A stretch of DNA of 55,918 nt, from assembly GCF_910593845.1 (NCBI RefSeq), contig NZ_CAJVAS010000040.1, positions 1 to 55,918 on the forward strand, in the 5' to 3' direction. Shown piece after piece: positions 43,113 to 53,300 of this stretch. The position numbers and the translations under genes are program-made. The notes under the pieces are model-generated. The model made no database searches. It was not told the DNA's origin and saw nothing but the letters and a program-made list of their open reading frames with translations. The stretch comes from Paenibacillus solanacearum (lineage in GTDB: Bacteria > Bacillota > Bacilli > Paenibacillales > NBRC-103111). The number at the start of each line of letters is the position of its first letter. The stretch's first letter is position 1.

Positions 43113-44129
43113 CTACCTTTCTACATCGCCCAATGCTTCTGTCATGATCCGGAGTATGTCGCTCTCGGATGACATCGGGGTATCGCCGGCCATCGTATGG
43201 GCCAGCATACTTGCCGCTACCGCAAATCCGACCGTCTTTTCGGGAGAAAATTGCCTCGATTCCCCGTGGACGATCCCGCTTGCGAACGCATCTCCCGCTC
43301 CTATTCTATCATAGACCGAAAACGTGAGTGATTGCGAGAAAGTGAAGGCATCCTGCTTCAGCATAAACCCTTGCAATACATGGGAGTTGTCGCCGTTAAT
43401 GGAGCGGTGCGTACCCGCGATGACCGGAATGTTATATCTTTGCGCAACCGCCGGCAGTAATTCCTTTACTTGTTCGTGGCGCGATGCCTTGTCTGTTTTC
43501 ATGCTGAGTACATGGATGGCGTCTTTTTCATTCATCATGACGATATCGGCCAAATGCAGCATGTCTTCTATATGAGGCTTCGCTTTTTCATAGCCGTTGT
43601 CCCCCCAAAGCGAAGGGCGATAGTTGCAGTCGAAAACGATGGTTCCACCTTGTGCTTTGACTGTTCTCGCAAACCGCTTCATGAGCGACCTGACCGAATC
43701 GTTCATCGCCAGCGCGATCCCGCAAAAATGAGCGATATCGACGTTTTTGGCAATCGTCTCAAAATCATACGTTCCTTCCGGCGCCGTGTTAAAGCTGCTT
43801 TCCTGCCGGTTCGAATAGGTAACGCGACCGGGTCTGACCCCAAAACCATTCTCCAGAAAATACATGCCTATGTAATTCCCGCCGCGGACGATGTGCTTCT
43901 CCGTGATGCCCAGCTTGCGAATGAAAGAGATGGCCGCATCTCCTACGGGATTCGCTGGAAGCCTGGACACAAGATACCCTGTATGCCCGAAGCGGGCAAG
44001 CGCCGATACAACGTTCACGCCCGTGCCTGAAAACGAGTAGTGTAATGTACTCGCCTGGGACAATAATTCATACCCGGGCGTCTGCAAGCGCATCATGACC
44101 TCGCCGAAAGCCGCGATCCGCTTAACCAT
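43113..44129 (-). CDS. PfkB family sugar kinase, 2-keto-3-deoxygluconate kinase-like
   Basis: 338 residues of the ribokinase family. N-terminal IAAFGEVMMRLQTPG and GTGVNVVSALARFG; catalytic DRIGAGDAFASG. The pattern is that of KDG kinases, which phosphorylate 2-dehydro-3-deoxygluconate to KDPG. The product would be the substrate of the KDPG aldolase encoded just upstream, whose stop overlaps this ATG by 8 bases (ATGGTTAA). Specificity is inferred from context. Confidence 0.85.
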   Translation of the reverse strand: MVKRIAAFGEVMMRLQTPGYELLSQASTLHYSFSGTGVNVVSALARFGHTGYLVSRLPANPVGDAAISFIRKLGITEKHIVRGGNYIGMYFLENGFGVRPGRVTYSNRQESSFNTAPEGTYDFETIAKNVDIAHFCGIALAMNDSVRSLMKRFARTVKAQGGTIVFDCNYRPSLWGDNGYEKAKPHIEDMLHLADIVMMNEKDAIHVLSMKTDKASRHEQVKELLPAVAQRYNIPVIAGTHRSINGDNSHVLQGFMLKQDAFTFSQSLTFSVYDRIGAGDAFASGIVHGESRQFSPEKTVGFAVAASMLAHTMAGDTPMSSESDILRIMTEALGDVER

Positions 44130-44877
44130 AAAGATCGACCAGCTTCTTCGTTTTGATGAGCAGCTCGCTTACGTCTCCGACCTTCGTTTTCCCCGTCTCC
44201 GGATCGATAATCGAGGAATAAACGTGAGGTATAATCTGCGGCACCTTCGCTTCCAGCGCAATGCGCACAATGGCTTCGAAATTGTGTTTATCGATTCCCC
44301 CGGTCGGCTCGAGCGCAAAGCCCGTTTCGCCGCATGCCTGTGCTACCGCCCTGAATTCTTCTTCACATTCCAAACCTTTCATCGGAAAATACTTCAAAGC
44401 GTTGCCTCCCATATCGCGGACAAGCGCGATCGCGGCTTGGACCGGTACGATCGCTTGCTCTTCCTGCGCGGCGCTGGCCGGTCCGGTCGAAATGTTCACA
44501 TAACCGACGCGTCCTGTAGGAGACACCAGACTGTTAATCCAGCTTTCATTGCCGCCAAGATTGGCGCGGGTCGCCCCTACCGCAGGAAAGACCTGGTTAA
44601 TGTGACTCCCCGGGTAAAGCTTCGCAATTTCCGCGACGACTGCGGCTTGGCGGTTATCGCCCGAGCCGAGTCCTATGGACACCGCTTCGTCGACGGCCCT
44701 GCCATATTCCTTCATCGCTGCTGCAGCTGCTTCGACCGTCGGATAAGCTTTGGACAGCACGCCGACCAAAACAAAGCCTTCCGCGGCTTCAAATACTTCT
44801 TTGGCGTTCTCAATGCTGTTTGCCAGCACATTCAAGGCCACACGGTTTTTATAAAATCGTTTCGATATGCTGGACAT
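44122..44877 (-). CDS. dgaF: DgaF-like 2-dehydro-3-deoxy-phosphogluconate aldolase
   Basis: About 251 residues of the KDGP aldolase family typified by DgaF/EF_0839, distinct from classical Eda. It has NVLANSIENAKEVFEAAEG near the start, VSIGLGSGDNRQ and ALKYFPMKGLE, the last containing the probable Schiff-base Lys; EPTGGIDKHNFE follows. It cleaves KDPG to pyruvate and glyceraldehyde 3-phosphate. ATG 44877 lies one base after the upstream stop with AGGAGG in the preceding gene's last codons, so the two are coupled. Confidence 0.87.
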   Translation of the reverse strand: MSSISKRFYKNRVALNVLANSIENAKEVFEAAEGFVLVGVLSKAYPTVEAAAAAMKEYGRAVDEAVSIGLGSGDNRQAAVVAEIAKLYPGSHINQVFPAVGATRANLGGNESWINSLVSPTGRVGYVNISTGPASAAQEEQAIVPVQAAIALVRDMGGNALKYFPMKGLECEEEFRAVAQACGETGFALEPTGGIDKHNFEAIVRIALEAKVPQIIPHVYSSIIDPETGKTKVGDVSELLIKTKKLVDLYG

Positions 44878-44878
44878 C

Positions 44879-45982
44879 TTATCTTCCTCCTGCCAATTCA
44901 CGGATTCGGGAAGCGATGATCTGAAGGTCATCCCCTAGAAGCGGACGCGGATCGATATCGAAATAACCTTGTCTTACGCCGTAATCGCGGGTGTAAATGG
45001 CGATTTCGCCTTCACGCAGTCCATCCGCGACTTCTTTCGCCGTCGTTTTCGCCAGTCCGGCATCAATATGTATGCGCCCACGAAAGATGGCCCGGCCGGC
45101 TTCGTCCTGAACGATAGCCACTTTGACGCCAGCGATTTCATTTAACGGCATGAGTGTTTGCAACGCCGCTTTTTCCCGCTCGCTCTGATCTTCCTTGACG
45201 CCATATTCATCAAGCGCCTGGAGCAAGCCGAACGTCGTTTCTTTGCCAACCTTCATGCTGCGCCCAATGCCGTGCAATTGAACCTTCAGCCATTCAATAT
45301 ACGTCTGCTTCCCGCCGACAATGCCGGACGTCGGCCCTTCTATGGCCTTCGATCCGCTGTAAATCGCAAGATCGGAGTATTTCACATACTTTTGAAGATC
45401 TTCCTCGGCTGCGGCGTCGACGATTAGCGGAATATGGGTGCGCTGTGCAATTTCCCACGCTTCCTCTACGGAGATCATATTTTTCTGCACGCAATGGTGT
45501 GATTTCACGTAAAGGATCGCAGCCGTGTTGCCGTTGATGGCAGCTTCGATATGCTCCGCCGACCCTTCGTTGGCGTAGCCGACTTCAACGAGTTTCCCGC
45601 CACCCAAATAAACCATCGTCTCCACTGGCGCCCCGTACTGAACGTTATGCCCCTTTAACATAATAATTTCATTATGGAGAATCTGCTCCTGATGCAGCCG
45701 TTCGCTCATGCGGCGGTTGCCACGGGTTACAACGGCCGCCACGGAAAGTGCGATGCCGCTGGAGGCCGAGTTCACGATCACGGCCGCCTCCGAGCCAAGA
45801 ATTCGCGCGACGTAATCTCCTGCCTTGTCGACCAAATCCGCGATTTCCACATATTGTTGCCCGCCTTCTTTCATGGCCTCCATAACCGTATCCGCCGGGG
45901 CGGAGACCCCCAGAATACTCATGCGTCCGCTTGCATTGATGACGCGTTTCAGTCCATATTTAGCATTCAATGAACTCGCCAT
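44879..45982 (-). CDS. dgaE: DgaE-like PLP-dependent ammonia-lyase (SelA-related)
   Basis: 367-residue fold-type I PLP enzyme related to selenocysteine synthase. LKRVINASGRMSILG opens the domain; IVDAAAEEDLQKY holds the PLP-pairing Asp and YSGSKAIEGPTSG the likely Schiff-base Lys. Named relatives convert D-glucosaminate 6-phosphate to KDPG plus ammonia. Here the following aldolase and kinase fit such a role, though the true substrate may be another amino-acid-like sugar acid. ATG overlaps the amidohydrolase gene by 23 bases; GGGAG precedes it. Confidence 0.85.
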   Translation of the reverse strand: MASSLNAKYGLKRVINASGRMSILGVSAPADTVMEAMKEGGQQYVEIADLVDKAGDYVARILGSEAAVIVNSASSGIALSVAAVVTRGNRRMSERLHQEQILHNEIIMLKGHNVQYGAPVETMVYLGGGKLVEVGYANEGSAEHIEAAINGNTAAILYVKSHHCVQKNMISVEEAWEIAQRTHIPLIVDAAAEEDLQKYVKYSDLAIYSGSKAIEGPTSGIVGGKQTYIEWLKVQLHGIGRSMKVGKETTFGLLQALDEYGVKEDQSEREKAALQTLMPLNEIAGVKVAIVQDEAGRAIFRGRIHIDAGLAKTTAKEVADGLREGEIAIYTRDYGVRQGYFDIDPRPLLGDDLQIIASRIRELAGGR

Positions 45983-47072
45983 TTACTACCACTCCCACTG
46001 CTTCAATTGTTTTTGCAGCCAGTCTCGTTTCCCCATCGGAATCTGTAAGGATCAGCGGCTTATTTTTTACGGTAAAAAGGGTTAAATTCGCAGCGCCGCC
46101 GACCTGTATTCTTCCCAGCTCCGGCTTCTGCAGCCAGTTCGCCGCGTTCACGGTGACCGCTGCAATCACTTCTTCGAGCGTATAGCCTAAATGCAGAAAC
46201 TTCGATAACACATGCGCCATGCCGTATACCGGACCGTTCAACCGATTCCCGCGGTAAATATCCGTGCTGATCGTATGGAGCGGAATCCCGTGCCTTTTAG
46301 CTGCTTCCGCAATTCGGAATGAAAAGCTTGCCGTACCGTGGCCGACATCCAGATGTACGCCTCTTCGAAGGGCATCAAGCAATACTTGAAGCGGCTTGCC
46401 CTCCTCATCAAACAAATTGTTTGGTTTTCCGTGAAGGTAGTGCGTAATAATATCTCTCTTGTGCAGCAGCGCAACAATATCCTCGATGGCCGGGGGACCG
46501 GAACCGATGTGCACCATTAACGGAAGCGATGCGGCATCGGACAGCGATCTTGCGATAAGCAGCGGCTTGATTCCGCTGTCCCGGACAACGCTCTTGCTCA
46601 TGCGCGCCTTCAACCCTACGATAAAGTCTTCGTAAGCCCGGGCTGTCTGTACCGCCTTCTCCTGATCCAGCCATGCCAGATCGGACAATTCGTCAACGCG
46701 TGACAGACCGATCCGTGAAATGTTCAAAAATGCATATAAATTCGTTTTGGCCCGTTTTCTGCTGGCAGTCAGCTCCGCCATACGGTCCGCCCCGCAGCTT
46801 CCGGCATCGACTACCGTCGTAACGCCTTGCTTTATACCGATCTCGTCAATCTCATCACCATACGGATCCAAAGCGGGAAAGGCGTGGACATGAAGGTCGA
46901 TCCATCCGCTCGACACATAAGCATCGGAACAATCGATGATACGCTGAGCCCGGCCGCTTCCCGCCGCAGTTACATCGGTAAGGACTCCTTCATTAATGAC
47001 ATAATCGGCCGTCAAGCCATTTACGCAGGTTGCATTTCGTAAAACGAAGCTTTCCTCCATTGAGCTCACCAT
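45960..47072 (-). CDS. Amidohydrolase/deacetylase family metallohydrolase (EF_0837-like)
   Basis: 370-residue TIM-barrel metal hydrolase. Metal motif DLHVHAFP, later MVHIGSGPP and VDAGSCGADR, with a small beta-sandwich built from both ends. Members of this group sit beside DgaE/DgaF-like genes and are thought to deacylate an amino sugar acid or open a lactam/hydantoin-like ring before the lyase acts. Two in-frame ATGs (47072, 47060) are possible. It is the first gene of the operon, downstream of the GntR-type palindromes. Confidence 0.83.
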   Translation of the reverse strand: MVSSMEESFVLRNATCVNGLTADYVINEGVLTDVTAAGSGRAQRIIDCSDAYVSSGWIDLHVHAFPALDPYGDEIDEIGIKQGVTTVVDAGSCGADRMAELTASRKRAKTNLYAFLNISRIGLSRVDELSDLAWLDQEKAVQTARAYEDFIVGLKARMSKSVVRDSGIKPLLIARSLSDAASLPLMVHIGSGPPAIEDIVALLHKRDIITHYLHGKPNNLFDEEGKPLQVLLDALRRGVHLDVGHGTASFSFRIAEAAKRHGIPLHTISTDIYRGNRLNGPVYGMAHVLSKFLHLGYTLEEVIAAVTVNAANWLQKPELGRIQVGGAANLTLFTVKNKPLILTDSDGETRLAAKTIEAVGVVVNGEFIEC

Positions 47073-47087
47073 CTTCTATAGCCTCGA

Positions 47088-47105
47088 AACGTTGTAACGT
47101 TATAT
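47088..47105. promoter_or_regulatory. GntR-type operator candidate, proximal
   Basis: AACGTTGTAACGTTATAT contains two AACGTT units; its TAACGTTATA part equals the core of the distal palindrome. It lies 16 bases before the first ATG. Confidence 0.5.
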
Positions 47106-47136
47106 TTCTAAAATATCACAGAAAGCTTCCTGAGTA

Positions 47137-47148
47137 TATAACGTTATA
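47137..47148. promoter_or_regulatory. GntR-type operator candidate, distal palindrome
   Basis: Perfect palindrome TATAACGTTATA, upstream of the operon encoding a GntR/UTRA regulator. The regulator link is inference. Confidence 0.58.
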
Positions 47149-47216
47149 ATGTTTAATCTATTCATTCTTCATTCAAATTTAATTGTTTAGAAAATTCGAT
47201 ACCCGTCCAACCTCAC

Positions 47217-47253
47217 AAAAAAATAGGCGTGCACCCGGTTGAGTGAACGCCTA
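47217..47253 (-). terminator. Terminator of the giant surface protein gene
   Basis: Minus-strand 10-bp stem AGGCGTTCAC/GTGCACGCCT with one mismatch, then ATTTTTTTG, 52 bases past the stop. Confidence 0.82.
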
Positions 47254-47304
47254 ATTAATTCTAAACTTTATTTGTCATCCGGCAATCTGTTAACCATATT
47301 CATT

Positions 47305-50300
47305 CTAATGACGAATTTGATTCACAATAACATCCCATATGACATCTTTTATCGTGATTGCAACATCATAGGTCTGAACCAATCCATTACTCCATGTGAC
47401 GGTAAACCTGAAAGTATGATTTCCGTCGGAAAGAATTCGGTCATGATTCGTATTCAGCAATTCTCCTGAGTAATTTATCAGATTACTCGAGCTAAGGGTT
47501 ACGTTTTCGGATGTAGTCAAGAGTCTAGATATAACGGAAATCGGCTTCGTTGAGCTTGTTCCAGTATCCGTAACTGCTGCTGATAGCACAAACACTTCCC
47601 CCGCCCAAAAGTCAGAGACAGCTCGTTGGTCAGTCGGATGCTTGGCATTCCAGGTTTGGCGATAGCTTTCCCACTCAGGAGTGTGTGTTACCCAACCCGT
47701 AATAGTTAGCGGTAGAACGATAAAGGAATACGTTTGTTCATACGTTCCACCATGACCGTCATCAAGCGTCAACCGTAATGTATAGTTCCCTTTGGGCAAC
47801 GGGCCGTATGTGAATATTTTGTCCTGGCCAGATGGGACGTTCGACCACTGTTGAATTACTGAGAAAGGAGCTCCATTAAAGCTGCTTTCTACTTTAATCG
47901 ATAATGCGTCCCCATCCGGATCTATTGCAGAAACTGTAAATGATGGAGTATCGTTTTCATAAATCGGAGTTGAAAACGTAATATTTCCGCTTGGCGGTCG
48001 GTTAATGTATAACCATCCGGTGTTTGACCAACCAGACGACGAATCGAACTGGTCCCAAACATTTACGCGTACCTGAAGCTTTTGACCCTCTGGCAGTGGT
48101 GTATTGACCGTCCAGCTTCCGGATGTAGCGTTAGTTCCTTGCCAAACTCTTCCGGAATCGACTATAACCGTACCCGCTTCATTCAGCACCTGTACTTCAA
48201 AGTAACTGAATGAAGCCCCTGAATCTAAATCCATTTGGTTCCATGTGACAGTCGGCGTGTTCGATTCAACAATATTTGGAGCTGATTGCGTTCCATCTGG
48301 ATACGTTAAAGTGACCATAGGCGGTCGATTGATAATCATCCATGCATCCGGTGAAAATCCGGACCAAGCGAAGCCGTCTGTTACTTGGACACGGACGCGT
48401 AACGGCTCGTTTGTCGGCATATCCACTACCGGCGTATAGCTGCCGGTTGTCGATGTTGTTCCTTGCCACACATTACCCGTATCCAGTATGACCCCATTGG
48501 CCGCATTGGCTACTTGAAGTTGGAAGTAGGTAAACGTCGTCCCCGGATCGGGGTCGGTCTGCGTCCATTGGAACTGCGGCCGCGTTGTCGTGATATACGT
48601 CGGATCAGCTTGTGTACCAAATGGGAAACTCATATACGTTAGTGGCGGACGATTCGTGATCATCCACCCAATGTTAGACCAACCCGAGAATGCTTCTCCA
48701 TCGGATACTCTAACCCGGACTTGATACTGGCCGCCCATTTGCAGCTGCGTGTCCATTGTCCATGCCCACGATGTATTCGTCGTGTTCATCGAGCGATTAT
48801 AGACACACTCGTAGCAATTTCCGTAAATGTCCTTAATCTCAATATCAAAGACGGTGAAGATCGTCCCGGGGTCGATATCGCCTTGATTCCATGAAATCGT
48901 TGGCCGTAAGGAAACGGGACTTGGGTTTCCATATCCTCCATTCGGAAAAGTTAAAAATACGGTTGGTGGCGTGTTCGCTACACATGGATTGCAGTTAACC
49001 GTAACGGATCGCTCGAGCCAATCCGACCACGCGTAATATTCATCACCTACTGCTTTGGCCACTGTGTATGTTCCCGACTCTGCCGGATGCACGAGTTTTC
49101 CGCTAACGGTATATCCGCTTGGCGTGATATAGTAGTACTTTTCAAACTTAATTCCGCGATCGGACTCGTATCCGGATTGACAGCTTCCTGCATTGTAGCA
49201 ATGATCGGGGTCATAGCTGCTGTCCGTCCATTGAATGGTGTTGCTGGCCGTTGGCGTGACGGTAAAGTATACAATCGGTGCTCGATGCACGATCAGCGGC
49301 TGCAAGTACCAATTAGAGTACTTCGAGTACCCTTGGAATGACGGATCGCCATTAGACAGACGGTGATCCGGATGTGGGTCATCCGGCGCCCGATACTCGA
49401 CGTTGTATTTGCCCACTTTATCAAAGCTCATGATCGGCGTGGTAACAAGTGCCACGTTCTTGCTAGAATAACCGCTCTTGCCGTCACCTACATCCAGGAA
49501 CATGAACGGATCAACGTGGGTATACCGCCATTGGGTGCCGTTATCAAACCTCAGGTCATTTTCCGGATCTTCGTATGTCGTTTCATAGTTCACTGTCGTA
49601 TCGACTACCGCCGCGCCGTACGTTTTCGTAACGAGCTGCGGGCTTGTCAGCACGACGGCCATTTCTTTAAATTCCGTCGTTTCGTGCACGGAATACGGCC
49701 CGTACGTGCCGGTAGCAAATGTATTGTCGTAAACTGTAAACAAAGGCGTGCCGTTCTGGTACGCTTTAATTTCATTACCGTTTAGCTTGACGGAGTACGC
49801 GGCCCATGCACCGCTTGGCAAATACCGCAAACTCTCCGCAAGAAGCGTCTTTTCCCCGTTTACGATTTTGATCAGCCGCAGCCGGTCTTTCATGGACTCC
49901 ACTCGGTACATGTTTTGATTATCCTGTATCCGGAATGACATACCGGCTGGAACGTAATCGTACTTGAGATTATTGATCCGCATCGACCACTTCAATGTTC
50001 CGTTGACGAGTGGCTGCAGCGATGGATTGACCAGCTGCCCGAACGTGAAAAACTCCTTCGATGAGGGAGGATGACTTTCGGAGCGTGGGAACGAATATAC
50101 CTTTCCGCACATTACCATAAGTCCCGCTGCATATACACGCGGCGCTTTTCCGCATGTACCGCCTATGTTCCACAGCAATTGTCCCGTACGTGAATCAGCT
50201 AACCAGTTTTCATTTTGATAGTATTTATTAATAACGGTATAACCATCGATGGGGTCTCTTGCAAATCCGTATTGGTTATTCTTCTTGTAGTTTAGAACAT

Positions 50301-53300
50301 CTTGCTGATCACTAGGAATTTCGGGATACCATCGGCAAACCCAAACCCCCGATACCCATGTGGGATTGCCATCATCGTCTAGCTGATCATAGTCCCAATA
50401 GCCGCCTTCTTCACCACATCCATTCGCGTGAACATCCCCTGTTCGAAGATTCACTACATAACCTCGGCTTCCTGAATAGCTGCTAATCGAGTACGCAATG
50501 TAGTCATCGTTTGGGCTTACACCAGACGGGTATGCTGCACCCCCCGGCCCCCCGTAATAACTCATATCCCGGAAGTTTAATGTCTGCTCTATCGTGTCAT
50601 ACCAGATGAAACCGCCGTAATGCGTATTTATTACTTTTCCGCCAGGAGTTACAAAGCCTCTCAGGTATGGGAAGTTAAAGGTATATACCCCAGACTTCCA
50701 TTCTCTCGCTGGCAAAGCATTAATATGAGTGTAGTTTTCGACTTTATACGGGGTTATCAAGTTATCGAAGGAAAATGATTCGATTTTCCGGTTCACAAGA
50801 TCGATTCTTTTGTAATCTACCGGAGTCTTGATAAAGCCGTCCATATACTGCCTATCTTTACCGTCGCTAAACGTAATTTTTACTTCCGGTTGCTCGCTGT
50901 TCTGGTAAACCTTCCGTTCGTGAATTGTGGAGGCAGGTACAATATTGCCGGCTTTCAGAGCGGAAAGTTTATGCCGTTGATATGTGTATTCAATCGTATT
51001 ATTCCATGATTCGTAATACATCAAAAGGATGACTTCATCGATATCTTCCCGCACATATATATTGCCGTTTTCTGAATAGTTTCCCTCCATCAATTTAATT
51101 GGTGCAGGCAGATTGGTTCCGACCAGATAGAAATATGGAATCTGCAAAGAAGCATAGGGATAGCTTACATACTGAATGAACATATTGTCGCCAAGATAGT
51201 ATTGAGGCGTACTTTCTATAATGTAGTTTTTTGGATTACCATTGAAAGTAACCGATCCTAAACTTCCAATCTCCATTAAGGATGCTGCATCGTGTGGAAA
51301 GGTAAGGTTCGGGTCGTCCTCTATCAGGCCATAATTGTCATTGTCACTGATTTCATCAAACTTTCTCACTCCAATAGGAGTTTTCATATCTCTCGTGTTG
51401 GTTGTTAACGTCCCGTCTGGAGTCAAACTCCAAAATGTTTTCGGTAACGTAGATTTGTCCAAGCTTGTGTTGAACCACGAATTCCCAAGCAACGAGGACG
51501 TTGGCAGCGGAACGGTCGTGACCGGAACCGGCTCGTTCGTTTGCCCACTAACCATAAAGGTTACTTCCGGATTGTCGTTCGTTACTTCGACGGTATAATC
51601 CTTCCAGCTGCTTAACCCGTAATCTTCTTCAGCATATAAACGGAAGCAGTACTTCCCTACCTTGCTCGGGTGGAATGGGAAGTTATTATTATTCGTCGAG
51701 ATCAAGTTTTCGTACGGGTTACAAGAGCCGTTGTTATTGGCGTCGTAGCCATACCACGTTTCGTATTTGACGATGGTGTCGCCGTCCGGACTACGCGAAT
51801 TGTTTTTGAAATAGCTTGGTGCGACTCTTGAGATCGTGTCACTGTATAAAAAATCAATGACAGGTGGCTGATCCGGAATGACCATCAGATTCCATGTGTC
51901 CGGGCTTAATGATTTCAAACCGGTATTATCGAAAACATGTAGGCTGATCGTGTACTCTCCCGCTGTCGTATATTTAGGAAGAGCATTCGTCCATTCGTCG
52001 CGGTTATGATCGATGGTTCTACCTTTGACCGGGGAATAGCTCTGACTCGAATCCCACGGCGGATTGACCGGCCGGTTCACTTTGATGACTTGCGGTCCGT
52101 TAATTTTGGGAACCGGATTCGGTGGAATAACGTTCAAATTGGTGCAAGACTTCGTTGTCTTGACACCGTCCGAAGCCGTTGCACATACGAGCTGCAAGCC
52201 AACCGTATCAGCGGTCATGCCGGTATAGCTCATTTTATTGTACGGCGTCGTCCATCCGTGCTTGGCCGGAAGCCCTCTAATCCAATCCGTTGCTTCGCTG
52301 TCTGTAAAAAGCCATTGCAGCGTCAACGGATCGCCGTCTGCATCGAACAACCGCGTTACTTTCAGGTCCACTCGATCACCCAGAATCACTTGGCCCGTTT
52401 CGCTGCCGTCTGTCGGATCAATGAATGCAATCCGCAGCTCAGGCGGCGTGTCTGGTGGTGGAGGTCCGATGGTAAATGTGCCCGGACCGATAATGCTCTC
52501 TGAACCGCAGCTATCCAGCACCGTTACTCGGACCTGAACTTGTCCATCTTGGATATTTCCGGGATACATTCGGGTGACGGTATCGTAATTGAACGGCATT
52601 GCTTTTTTGGTTTCCCCGTTGCTATCGTACCATCCTACCTGTACTGGCGGCATGTTCCAAACTCCGCCGTTCCCTTTAAATTCAAATTTGTATTTCTTTA
52701 AAGTACAACCTTTCTCTTCCACCTCGAACCAAACGAGATTGTTATCTTTCCAGTTTATAATTTCCTTGTCGGGCCATATTTTTCCCGTCATTGATCCAGG
52801 AGGATCGGGTGGATCAGGCGGGTCAGGCGGATCAACAGGCGGTGTACCGGAGCAGCCTCCTACTGATTGTACGGTTACAGCTTGATTTAGAGTGTTGTTG
52901 TTTTTCCCGCCAGCCCCTTCGGCTACAGCATTATTTGTATCGACGATGACTTTGAAAGAATATGATCCTGATGAAGGAAAGCTATAGGTGAACGTTCCTT
53001 GTTTCTCTTCGTTTTTTGAAAGACCGTTAGAAGTGTCCATGCTTGCAACTTCCGATCCGTTTAGTTCTACGATTGTCCGAAAAGTGGATGTTGTATCAAC
53101 ACCCATATTTCGGATTTTGTAAGTATACGTAACATCCTTACCGGCCTCAATACATACTGATCCGCTTGAAAGACTGATAGGGACTAAATCCGGAGTCGAT
53201 AGAATTGGAGCATCTTTATAGGTAATACCGATTTGGTCGGGATACGTATACGTTTTTGACCGTAGATTTACGGTAAACGCAGCGTAGTAAACCATTACCT

